19,944 bases of DNA, taken from Candidatus Heimdallarchaeota archaeon. Lineage in GTDB: Archaea; Asgardarchaeota; Heimdallarchaeia; Heimdallarchaeales; Heimdallarchaeaceae. Under the pieces are notes generated by a model, which had not been told where the DNA came from, made no database searches, and saw only the letters and a program-made list of their open reading frames with translations. The stretch spans positions 1-19,944 of the forward strand of contig JAEOTK010000391.1 in NCBI GenBank assembly GCA_016839875.1, written 5' to 3'. Shown piece after piece: positions 1 to 7,060 of the stretch. A program made the translations under genes and the position numbers. The first letter of the stretch is position 1. Every line of letters begins with the position of its first letter.

Positions 1-1
1 T

Positions 2-388
2 CCTGATGTATTTACTATCTCTTATACATTATTCATTCAGCTATTTCAAATAATTGTATCCATTTATGTTACCGGAAGAATTGGATGGAGAGCATTAAAA
101 CTTGCTAGAAAATCCGATCAGTTGGTTAGAAAAAGAGGATTGCAAATCATAGGAATAGGAGTATTACTATACTTATTAGGTGGAATGCTTTCAGCTTTTG
201 ACAGTAGTTTATCATCTATTACAGGATTAATGATTACTGTTGCAATTGTTCGAGCACTTGCATTTGCCATCGCGTATATCGCAATGTATATAGGCTGGAT
301 AATGCCCAATTGGTTCCGCAAGATGATACGTAAAAGATCTTGGTTTGAACTACAATATAATCAAATAGTAAAAAGTGATACCGCATGA
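2..388 (+). CDS. C-terminal part of a multi-pass membrane protein (5' end outside window)
   Basis: The reading frame is open from the first bases of the window, so the true start lies upstream and only the last 128 residues are seen. Three hydrophobic segments are visible: one around residues 6-24, one after the basic stretch LVRKRG (about 44-64), and a long one at about 73-100. The protein ends with a basic amphipathic tail containing MIRKRSWFE. The arrangement of helix, basic loop with KRG, then helix resembles the N-terminal 7TM sensor modules of archaeal histidine kinases, but no kinase domain follows, so the function stays open. Its TGA overlaps the ATG of the next gene (ATGA at 385-388), which implies translational coupling with the flavin-reductase-like gene. 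Confidence 0.75.
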   Translation, partial: PDVFTISYTLFIQLFQIIVSIYVTGRIGWRALKLARKSDQLVRKRGLQIIGIGVLLYLLGGMLSAFDSSLSSITGLMITVAIVRALAFAIAYIAMYIGWIMPNWFRKMIRKRSWFELQYNQIVKSDTA

Positions 389-1242
389 CAAGTGAATTTG
401 TAAATGTTAGAGTGTTGGATAATTTTTATCAAACCTCTTCTTTCTACCCAATGCCTGTAATTCTAATTACAACAATCGCTGAAGATGGGACAACAAACAT
501 AGGTCCTTATTCACTAGTTTTTCCATTTGGAATAGCAGATGAACATGCAATGATGCTTATATCAAGAAGTGATAGTAACACAGCAAAGAATATCAGACGA
601 ACAAAAAAAGCAATGCTGAATTTTATTCCATTTGATAAGAAGATGCTCAAAAATACCGTAAGATTAGGATACCCAGGACAAACTGCTGAAGAGAAATTAG
701 ATGATAGTATTTTCACTTTGTCAAGATCAGAACTAGAAAATCCCAATGGTCCATTACCAGATATTATTGAAGAATCTATTCAAGTTTTTGACTGTACTTG
801 GGATGATGATATCGAAGCTTTTCATTATGATGGAACTGATGGGGAAAGTCATTTCTTGCTTCGAATAGATCGAATTATAATGAGAAAGAATTGGCATGAA
901 TCTCTTATCAGTGGTGATGGAAAATTCCCAAGTTTACCAGTTGATTATGGATATAGAGATAATCAGTTTTTCTGGTTTAGTGAAGCTAAGAAACCTTACA
1001 AAGAACCTTTACCAACAGGAAAGGGTGTCAATTTCGATACTATAAGATACCAGGCAGATAGAATAGATCCAGAAGTTTACTGGACTGATGAAGCTTGTGC
1101 AAAAATAGTTGCTATTCCAAGAGTTTTTCTGAAGAAAGCAATGACAATGATCGTTGAGGAAGCTAAGAAACGAGGTGTTACAACTCTCACTCCAGAGATT
1201 CTTGACGAAATTCGTGACAAAAGAAATCAAGAGAAAAAATAA
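385..1242 (+). CDS. Flavin reductase-like (FMN-binding split barrel) protein with C-terminal PCP_red-like domain
   Basis: This is a 285-residue cytoplasmic protein. Residues 20-200 look like the flavin reductase-like FMN-binding split barrel: PMPVILITTIAEDG (22-35), then NIGPYSLVFPFG (38-49), with SRSDSNTAKNIRRT (60-73) as the usual flavin/nucleotide segment. Such proteins bind FMN and serve as flavin reductases or as electron carriers; the substrate cannot be told here. Residues 231-280 form a separate helical module beginning YWTDEA and continuing through IPRVFLKKA to KKRGVTTLTPEILDEIRDK. That matches the pattern of the PCP_red domain, first described at the C-terminus of the light-independent protochlorophyllide reductase subunit B (W-T-x-E-A, P-x-F, G-x-T-x-x-T). 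The fusion is unusual but the reading frame is clean. The start is fixed by the ATGA overlap with the upstream membrane-protein gene. Confidence 0.8.
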   Translation: MTSEFVNVRVLDNFYQTSSFYPMPVILITTIAEDGTTNIGPYSLVFPFGIADEHAMMLISRSDSNTAKNIRRTKKAMLNFIPFDKKMLKNTVRLGYPGQTAEEKLDDSIFTLSRSELENPNGPLPDIIEESIQVFDCTWDDDIEAFHYDGTDGESHFLLRIDRIIMRKNWHESLISGDGKFPSLPVDYGYRDNQFFWFSEAKKPYKEPLPTGKGVNFDTIRYQADRIDPEVYWTDEACAKIVAIPRVFLKKAMTMIVEEAKKRGVTTLTPEILDEIRDKRNQEKK

Positions 1243-1248
1243 GGAAGC

Positions 1249-1270
1249 TTTCTCTTTTATTTTATCTATT
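1249..1270 (+). terminator. T-rich tract, likely archaeal terminator
   Basis: A pyrimidine-rich stretch with T runs (CTCTTTTATTTTATC) lies directly after the stop codon of the flavin-reductase-like gene, before the next promoter. Oligo-T tracts without a strong hairpin are typical archaeal terminators. Confidence 0.4.
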
Positions 1271-1294
1271 ACATCTATTATGAAAGAATAGCGA

Positions 1295-1312
1295 TAAAGA
1301 AATTTACTTATA
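1295..1312 (+). promoter_or_regulatory. BRE/TATA promoter of the first longin-DENN-like gene
   Basis: The element TAAAGAAATTTACTTATA combines a purine-rich BRE-like part with a TATA-like part. It ends 23 bases before the ATG at 1335. With archaeal transcription starting about 25 bases after the TATA centre, the mRNA would be leaderless or nearly so. The identical 18 bases recur at 2755-2772 before the paralogue at almost the same spacing. Confidence 0.7.
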
Positions 1313-1334
1313 TAACTAGGTAAAGTGATAATTA

Positions 1335-2741
1335 ATGTTTGATGTAAAACTCTCTCTAGTAACCTCATCAGGATTACTGTTAGCAACTAAACCTGCAACT
1401 TCAGATGAAACTAAACAAATACTAGCAACAGGTTTAATGACAGCTCTAATTTCTTTTTCAAAAGAAGTTCATCAAAGAGAGTTACAATCAATTTCTTATC
1501 ATGATCGTACAGTATCATTTCTCAAGGTTCACGATTTTGTACTTATTATAGAAACTATAGATGAAGAAACACCTATAACAGAAGAACAATTGTCAAAACT
1601 TCTTCAACAGGTCAAAAATAGTGTGAGTCCTCTATTAGAAGAAATGGATCCAAATACTCTAACGGAAGGTGAAGCAGATTTGATTATAGAAAAATGTCTG
1701 CAAGACCTTTATCAATTGCAATTCAGTCTTGCTGAACAACCTTTGAAAACTTCTACTGTGACATCTTTCATTATGACGCATTCTCAGAAAGGATGGGAAA
1801 TTATAGAAAAACAAGGTTCTGGTTCTCATATCCCAATGATTGCTTTAATGCTGGATACTCACAAAGCTAATTCAAAGTTCAAAAACAAAATGCAAGGAAT
1901 AATAACAGCTCTTCCAGAAGAGAATTGCTCCACTTTTACTATTATCGATACTGATGGTGAAAAATCTAGAATAGGAATATTGAAAATTCCAAGAGAGTTT
2001 GATCTTGCGCTTTTTAGACTTTATCCAGTTCTTCAAAGAATGCTTGAAATAATCTCTGAAAAGAAAGATAAATACAGCATGGAAGAAATCCTCTTCACAA
2101 TAAAGGATCTTGATGATCCAGGTAATAGATTATCACATATCAATATCGAGGATTTATCTACTTCATTTTTGGATAGAACTGTAGGAAAGAATCTAGAACG
2201 AGCCTTATATTCAGCTGTTACAGCAGATGAAATATTCGTTGTAGGAGATAAACCAACAGTAAAACTAGTTATTGATACACTTTCTATTTTCACACAGCAC
2301 ATACAAACTTCAGTTAATGTATGGGTTACAACAGAAGATATACGAAACGATTCAAAATGCGATTTCAGTTCGAAGATTTGTGGCATGTCACCAGCAATAT
2401 ATAAGCAATTATTAGAAAATGGTTTCATTGATGAAGATTCAACTAAAATCGATCTTGAAGCAAGAAGGGTAACAGGTGAAAAATCGAGTTCATTTTTCAA
2501 GAAACTATTTGACACTGTGAAAAAATTAAGGATTGAAGAAGTAGTCACAAAAATGTCTAATGAGTTAGAGCAAATTGCATCTGCAGCGGTCAATGTAACA
2601 TCATTTGCACTAGTTGACAAGAAACAAGGTTTCAATAAAATGAAAGGATATTCAAACGAAGCAGGATTATCTGCAGGAGTTGTTCAAAAGATTCTAGATC
2701 TTGCTGTGAAAATTAATCCGCTACTTGAGCATCTCTTATAA
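1335..2741 (+). CDS. Longin-domain protein with DENN-like C-terminal half (paralogue A)
   Basis: This is a 468-residue soluble protein with no signal peptide or membrane segment. Residues 3-102 read as a longin-like domain: LSLVTSSGLLLATKP (6-20), an amphipathic helix TGLMTALISFSKEV (32-45), LQSISYHDRTVSFLKV (50-65), DFVLIIETI (67-75), then a final helix. A helical linker (110-135) and an unrecognised alpha/beta module (about 145-245) follow. Residues 285-380 resemble the central DENN domain: a helix running into a strand (LERALYSAVTADEIFVVG, 287-304), a helix (VKLVIDTLSIFTQH, 309-322), a W in VNVW (330), then KICGMSPAIYKQL (347-359) and STKIDLEARRVTG (369-381). The last block matches the DENN pattern IIG...S...L......VVVDLD.G.I. 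The C-terminal 85 residues are helical. Eukaryotic longin-DENN proteins are Rab exchange factors or Rag GAPs, so regulation of a small GTPase is the inferred role. The longin call is fairly safe; the DENN call rests on motif pattern only. Confidence 0.65.
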   Translation: MFDVKLSLVTSSGLLLATKPATSDETKQILATGLMTALISFSKEVHQRELQSISYHDRTVSFLKVHDFVLIIETIDEETPITEEQLSKLLQQVKNSVSPLLEEMDPNTLTEGEADLIIEKCLQDLYQLQFSLAEQPLKTSTVTSFIMTHSQKGWEIIEKQGSGSHIPMIALMLDTHKANSKFKNKMQGIITALPEENCSTFTIIDTDGEKSRIGILKIPREFDLALFRLYPVLQRMLEIISEKKDKYSMEEILFTIKDLDDPGNRLSHINIEDLSTSFLDRTVGKNLERALYSAVTADEIFVVGDKPTVKLVIDTLSIFTQHIQTSVNVWVTTEDIRNDSKCDFSSKICGMSPAIYKQLLENGFIDEDSTKIDLEARRVTGEKSSSFFKKLFDTVKKLRIEEVVTKMSNELEQIASAAVNVTSFALVDKKQGFNKMKGYSNEAGLSAGVVQKILDLAVKINPLLEHLL

Positions 2742-2754
2742 TTCACACTAGGAG

Positions 2755-2772
2755 TAAAGAAATTTACTTATA
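2755..2772 (+). promoter_or_regulatory. BRE/TATA promoter of the second longin-DENN-like gene
   Basis: The same 18 bases found at 1295-1312 (TAAAGAAATTTACTTATA) occur here, ending 24 bases before the ATG at 2796. Each paralogue therefore has its own near-leaderless promoter, and the pair is not simply one operon. Confidence 0.7.
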
Positions 2773-2795
2773 GTTAAGTCCTAAATCTATAGATT

Positions 2796-4199
2796 ATGCA
2801 AGAGCTTCAGCTATCTTTAGTTACATCATCTGGTATTCTGTTAGCTTCTAAACCAGAAACTATGGATGAAACAAAACAAGTTCTTGCATCAGGATTGATT
2901 TCAGCTATACTCACTTTTGCTAGAGAAGTTCATCAGGAGGACCTACAATCTCTTTCTTACTTTGATAGGAATGTCTCTTTTGCAAGAGTATATGAATTTA
3001 TTATAATAGTCGAAACAATAGTAGAAGGGGATACTTTTTCAGAGAGACAACTCAAGCAGCTTCTTGAGCAGATAAAGTTGAGTGCATCTCCTTTACTGGA
3101 AGAAAGAGATCCCAATACATTATCATTTGGAGAAGCTGCACTTATTTTAGAACATTGTTTTCATGATATAAACAGTCTACAATTGTTCTTTGCGAAGAAT
3201 CCTCTGCTAGATGCAGAACCTTCTAAAGTAACTATAATGCATAAAGAACAAGGTTATGATTTTGTAGAAAAAGTAGGAGCTGGAAAACACATAGGTTATC
3301 TAGCCTCAATGGTATACAATAACAAAGAAATCCTTAGTTTACAAAACAAACTTGTGGGATCAATTTTCCTTTTACCTGAACAGAAGTATACTGTTTTCAC
3401 CGTAATCTCCCAAAAAGGGAATCTCACAGAGATAGGAATACTTAGATTCCCACGAGAACTAGATTTTACTCTTTTTAGAATGTATCCAATTCTAGAAGAA
3501 AAGATAGATCAGCTTTCTAAACAGGATGTAACAGATGTATTAGATGTTTTAGATTTGATACAGAAAATAGATGATCCTGGAATCCGTTTTTCAAATATTG
3601 AGCTTGAAGATATTTCCCTTGCTTTCTTATCTAATGTTGTAGAGAGTAATCTGGAAAAAGCTCTCTATGCTGTGATTACAGGAAGACCTGTATATGTCAT
3701 AGGAGCTCGTTCTACTGTTCGTTTAGTCATTGATATCCTATCAGTTTTTACCCAGCATTTCTCAATCAATATACATGATTGGATAACTATCGAAGATATT
3801 GAACAAAAACGAAATTATAATGATAAAACCAAAATCTGTGGGATGACCGCTGAGGTTTTTGAGAAGATAAAATTAACTAATTCGATTGAATCAAATGCTG
3901 CTATTATTAACTTGAATACTGGCCTTATTGAAGGAGAGTATGATAGTACATATTTCTTCGATATATTAGAAGCAAAGAAGAATGAAGACATAGAAAAGAC
4001 ATCAGTACTTATTTTTCATGAATTAAGAAAACTTGTCTCTATGGCATATATTCTAACTTCATTTGCTCTTCAAGGAAAAGAAGAAGGAAAATCTCAACTT
4101 CAAGAATTTATTCAATATACACCTTTTCCAGCTAGTTTTATCAAAAAAGCTATTGAGCTCTCTGAAAGATGTAATTTTATTGTAGAACATTTGACTTAA
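2796..4199 (+). CDS. Longin-domain protein with DENN-like C-terminal half (paralogue B)
   Basis: This 467-residue protein aligns with the preceding gene product over its whole length without large gaps, so the pair arose by tandem duplication. Conservation is highest in the N-terminal longin-like domain (LSLVTSSGILLASKP at 6-20; SGLISAILTFAREVHQ at 32-47) and in the DENN-like core. The core has LEKALYAVITGRPVYVIG (286-303), VRLVIDILSVFTQH (308-321), W329, KICGMTAEVFEKIKL (346-360) and AAIINLNTGLIEG (368-380). This copy fits the central-DENN pattern better than its neighbour: the segment GRPVYVIG resembles the ALL.-R-V-.-V strand of DENN, and NLNTGLI resembles its DLDTGxI motif. The paralogues differ most in the acidic 240-260 region and the C-terminal helices. 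By analogy with FLCN/FNIP, SMCR8/C9orf72 and NPRL2/NPRL3, all heterodimers of longin-DENN proteins, the two may form a complex; this is inference. Confidence 0.65.
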   Translation: MQELQLSLVTSSGILLASKPETMDETKQVLASGLISAILTFAREVHQEDLQSLSYFDRNVSFARVYEFIIIVETIVEGDTFSERQLKQLLEQIKLSASPLLEERDPNTLSFGEAALILEHCFHDINSLQLFFAKNPLLDAEPSKVTIMHKEQGYDFVEKVGAGKHIGYLASMVYNNKEILSLQNKLVGSIFLLPEQKYTVFTVISQKGNLTEIGILRFPRELDFTLFRMYPILEEKIDQLSKQDVTDVLDVLDLIQKIDDPGIRFSNIELEDISLAFLSNVVESNLEKALYAVITGRPVYVIGARSTVRLVIDILSVFTQHFSINIHDWITIEDIEQKRNYNDKTKICGMTAEVFEKIKLTNSIESNAAIINLNTGLIEGEYDSTYFFDILEAKKNEDIEKTSVLIFHELRKLVSMAYILTSFALQGKEEGKSQLQEFIQYTPFPASFIKKAIELSERCNFIVEHLT

Positions 4200-4215
4200 T
4201 TTCAGTTTTTATTTT
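4200..4215 (+). terminator. T-rich tract after the longin-DENN-like pair
   Basis: Immediately after the stop codon the sequence reads TTTCAGTTTTTATTTT. No strong hairpin is seen; oligo-T alone is enough for many archaeal terminators. A second TATA-like stretch (GTATTTAAAG) begins at 4221. Confidence 0.4.
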
Positions 4216-4300
4216 GAAAGGTATTTAAAGGTCCTTGTACATTTTCTCCCAGATAGTTTGAAATAAATCATAAGAGCTGGGGCAATTCGCTTGAATTAGA

Positions 4301-4310
4301 AAATTTATAA
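4301..4310 (+). promoter_or_regulatory. TATA-like box of the ABC exporter operon
   Basis: AAATTTATAA lies about 47 bases before the ATG at 4357, predicting a short leader of roughly 20-25 bases. That fits the Shine-Dalgarno sequence found there. An alternative TATA-like sequence, GTATTTAAAG, at 4221-4230 would give a longer leader. Confidence 0.5.
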
Positions 4311-4343
4311 GAGTTCGAAAAAAGCGATAGAAAAGTAGCTTAA

Positions 4344-4348
4344 AGGAG
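4344..4348 (+). promoter_or_regulatory. Shine-Dalgarno site of the ABC ATPase gene
   Basis: AGGAG, followed by a second GGAG at 4351-4354, stands 8 bases before the ATG at 4357. It supports this upstream start even though the ABC domain proper begins about 30 residues later. It also shows that this genome uses SD-led as well as leaderless translation. Confidence 0.65.
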
Positions 4349-4356
4349 ATGGAGTA

Positions 4357-5238
4357 ATGCGGGATGAAACAGTTCTTAATGGGTTAGCAAAAATCGAAAA
4401 CGATCTAATAATGGATGATAAAATGAATGGAAAAAATGGGCATTTGGTGAGTGTTAATGGCATATCAAAAACTTTCGGTCCTGTTGTTGCTGTTGATGGA
4501 TTAAGTTTTGAAGTAAAGAAAGGGGAGATCTTTGGATTGCTTGGACCTAATGGAGCTGGCAAAACAACCACTATCAAGCTGATTCTCGGGCTGTTAGAAG
4601 CTGATAATGGTGATATAAGTGTTTTTGATTTACATCCTAGTAAAGATGAAATTCAAGTTAAAGAAAGGATAGGTTATGTATCTGAAGAACCTTTAATCTT
4701 CAAATCTATGTCTCCAAAACAGCTATTTAACTTCATAACCTCGATTAGAAATTTAGATGAAGAAGAAACTCTTGAGAAATTAAAGTATTATCTTGAAAGT
4801 TTAGAAGCTGAGGAATATTATGAGAAGCTTATTGCAACTCTATCAAGGGGTACAAAACAAAAAATTCAAGTCATTGCTGCATTGTTACATGATCCTGATC
4901 TTTTGATCCTCGATGAGCCTCTCACAGGACTCGATGCTAAATCCTCAAAAGTTGTGAAAGAAATTGTTGATCTTCATACTGAACGTGGGGGTTCAGTAAT
5001 ATTTTCTACTCATATACTTGAAATCGCAGAAGAAATTTGTGATAGAATCTGTATCATCGACCGCGGAAAAACAATTGCTATGGGAACTGTAGAAGAATTG
5101 TCAAAAATGGCAGATAAAGCTGGTGCAAGTCTAGAAGATATTTTCTTGAAATTGACTCGGGAAGATGAATCTGTTAATAGGATTATTACTAATTTGAGAA
5201 AAATGAGAAGAAACAATCATTCTGGTGCTTCCAAATGA
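4357..5238 (+). CDS. ABC transporter ATP-binding protein
   Basis: This 293-residue protein is the cytoplasmic ATPase of an ABC-2 type exporter. The Walker A motif GPNGAGKT lies at 63-70, the signature is LSRGTKQK at 162-169 (a variant of LSGGQ), Walker B is DLLILDEP at 181-188, the D-loop is GLDA at 191-194 and the switch histidine is H219 in STH. At the Q-loop position the sequence is GYVSEEP (107-113), with glutamate in place of glutamine as in many ABC-2 exporters. The N-terminal 28 residues are not part of the fold; the start is chosen because of the SD at 4344. The last 30 residues are basic. The stop overlaps the permease start by ATGA, so ATPase and permease are coupled. The cargo is unknown. 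Confidence 0.93.
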   Translation: MRDETVLNGLAKIENDLIMDDKMNGKNGHLVSVNGISKTFGPVVAVDGLSFEVKKGEIFGLLGPNGAGKTTTIKLILGLLEADNGDISVFDLHPSKDEIQVKERIGYVSEEPLIFKSMSPKQLFNFITSIRNLDEEETLEKLKYYLESLEAEEYYEKLIATLSRGTKQKIQVIAALLHDPDLLILDEPLTGLDAKSSKVVKEIVDLHTERGGSVIFSTHILEIAEEICDRICIIDRGKTIAMGTVEELSKMADKAGASLEDIFLKLTREDESVNRIITNLRKMRRNNHSGASK

Positions 5239-6980
5239 AGAATAGCGAACTTTACAAACATTCCAAGAAAACCTATAATGAAGCACTCTTACATACAGGA
5301 CTGAATACAGCTGGGAGCAGTCAAGCAAAATTCTTGGAAAGAGTTGAAAGAGATAAGAATTCTGCCAAAGTTCCTGCTATCATTTTAAAATCCATTACTG
5401 TTTTATATATCGCAATTATGACAATGCTACCTATAATCTCCTTCCTGCAAATTGCAACTGTATCTGCTACTGGAATTAGTCCTCAATGGGTTAATTTTGT
5501 AGGAGGATTATCTTTGAGTGGTTTCCTTCTTTTCATGCCCGTAGTATTGTTGATTTTTTCAGTTATGTTTACTTGGGGATTAATGTCAGGGGGACCTTAT
5601 ACTTGGCTAGGTACATTACCATTCAGCAGGAGAGATGTACAGAAATTGGGAATGTTTACTTTCATAAGGGGAATGAACATTCAATTAATAGCAATTGGTC
5701 TATTATTACCAGTTGGAACCATCATAGGAGTTTTAATTCACAACAATCCTTATTTTTCGATTCCAACAATTATACTTCTTATCTTTTCAAGTATAATAAT
5801 ATCATTCATCAACGTAATTTTCAACTTGAGTTTAGTTGTAATTGTGTTGCGTAAAATGGCAATTCTAATGGAGGAAAGTGAGATTGGAGACAAGAAGACT
5901 ACTTTCTTTAGGATATTTAATGTAGTTATCTACTTAATCGCAACAATGCTTATGTCTGCTTTAATACAACTCTCTATGGAAAGAATTCCTCAACTTTATC
6001 CCCTGCAGTCGATAGGTGATGGAACGACTACTATCATCAATATAATACTGAGTTTTATTCCATTTCCTTTTGCTGGAGGTTTTCTTTTATCAAACCTAGC
6101 ACTTGGATTCGAATCATTATCTGTATTAGTATTAGTTGGTTCTATTATTGGATTATTAATTTATGCAGTTATTACTTATTTTATGTACAACAAAGCATTA
6201 AACATGTTAAAGGACATATCATCAACTGAAATTAAAGATGTGAAGATCAAAGATGAAGATCATACTATAAGCTTTGAAGTCGTAAATTCCTCTCCAGTAA
6301 AAGCTTTTATTCGACGGGATCTTTCATTGATTACTCGGGAAATGCAGCTGATGATATTCATGATTATGCCTCTAATGATTCCAATTTTTGGACTTATAGG
6401 AGCTGTTGATTCTGAATACATTGGTGCTAATGGTATATCTATTGGTTTCATAATTATCATGTTCTATGTTGCACTCACTAGTGCTATGTTGATAATGGGT
6501 GTGACTTATATTGAAGCAGGGGGAGAGTCAATAACGTCTTCTTTACCAATTATAGAAAGAGATAAGTTCAAAGCTAAATTACCTTACTTCTTCATTAATA
6601 TACCAATTGGCTTATTACTTGTTATTCCTACTATGATAAAACAAGCAGCCTTTATTGATACAGTTAGATTGATCTTAATTTTCCTTCCCGCTGTGCCTTT
6701 AGTGGGTATAGCTGGACTTTTACTCAAAGTATTTATGTTTGGGAAATTAAAGTATAAATTTGTCCTCGAAGAAATTAATAACAGCAACAAAACTGTGAAA
6801 TATATTACTATGTTTCTAACTCCTGTAGTCCTAATCGCTGGATTGATTTTATTAACTCAAGTTGAGCTTTATCTGGTTGGAGTCGCAGAAGCCATATTAC
6901 TGATTATCTTAATTTTCGTAGCAAATAAGATGTTTCCAAAAGCTGAGAAGCCTATAGAGAATGTTTCAATTCCTGGATAA
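5235..6980 (+). CDS. ABC-2 type transporter permease
   Basis: This 581-residue polytopic membrane protein is the partner of the preceding ATPase. After a polar N-terminus of about 45 residues come hydrophobic helices at roughly 46-75, 90-115, 145-170, 175-205, 230-250 and 265-315. A soluble loop containing KDVKIKDEDHTISF (about 335-349) follows, then a second block of helices from about 370 to the end. The two blocks of about six helices look like a fused pair of half permeases. The motif WLGTLPFSRRDV (about 123-134) resembles the LP(I/L)SR/KR..I coupling segment of large ABC-2 permeases, and LPIIERDKFKAK (about 438-449) looks like its counterpart in the second half. The gene is coupled to the ATPase by the ATGA overlap. 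The substrate cannot be inferred. Confidence 0.85.
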   Translation: MKNSELYKHSKKTYNEALLHTGLNTAGSSQAKFLERVERDKNSAKVPAIILKSITVLYIAIMTMLPIISFLQIATVSATGISPQWVNFVGGLSLSGFLLFMPVVLLIFSVMFTWGLMSGGPYTWLGTLPFSRRDVQKLGMFTFIRGMNIQLIAIGLLLPVGTIIGVLIHNNPYFSIPTIILLIFSSIIISFINVIFNLSLVVIVLRKMAILMEESEIGDKKTTFFRIFNVVIYLIATMLMSALIQLSMERIPQLYPLQSIGDGTTTIINIILSFIPFPFAGGFLLSNLALGFESLSVLVLVGSIIGLLIYAVITYFMYNKALNMLKDISSTEIKDVKIKDEDHTISFEVVNSSPVKAFIRRDLSLITREMQLMIFMIMPLMIPIFGLIGAVDSEYIGANGISIGFIIIMFYVALTSAMLIMGVTYIEAGGESITSSLPIIERDKFKAKLPYFFINIPIGLLLVIPTMIKQAAFIDTVRLILIFLPAVPLVGIAGLLLKVFMFGKLKYKFVLEEINNSNKTVKYITMFLTPVVLIAGLILLTQVELYLVGVAEAILLIILIFVANKMFPKAEKPIENVSIPG

Positions 6981-6986
6981 TCAGCT

Positions 6987-7007
6987 ATTTTTTATTTTCA
7001 GATTTTT
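6987..7007 (+). terminator. T-rich tract after the ABC exporter operon
   Basis: Two T runs (a run of seven, then five) follow the permease stop, before the TATA box of the next gene. This fits an archaeal oligo-T terminator. Confidence 0.45.
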
Positions 7008-7027
7008 GTAATTCTTTCGTTAACAAG

Positions 7028-7038
7028 TATTAAATAAA
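7028..7038 (+). promoter_or_regulatory. TATA box of the SDR/epimerase gene
   Basis: TATTAAATAAA ends 23 bases before the ATG at 7061, giving a leaderless or nearly leaderless transcript. The spacing is the same as for the longin-DENN-like genes. Confidence 0.6.
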
Positions 7039-7060
7039 AGTTGAAAAGCACAAGTCTAAA

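Noticed and set aside
1009..1386. A 125-codon minus-strand frame across the gap before the first longin-DENN-like gene
   Set aside because: It overlaps two real genes and a promoter, with cysteine- and phenylalanine-rich shadow composition.
2033..2635. A 200-codon open frame on the minus strand inside the first longin-DENN-like gene
   Set aside because: It is antisense to a gene with a conserved paralogue, has serine-rich shadow composition and shows no domain.
1335..2741. Roadblock/LC7 (MglB-like) domain as the identity of the N-terminus
   Set aside because: Roadblock is a related fold and cannot be fully excluded by eye. The start with a strand, SSG turn, long helix and then strands reads better as longin.
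5573..5854. A 93-codon plus-strand frame within the ABC permease gene
   Set aside because: Out of frame with a clear membrane protein; no recognisable features.
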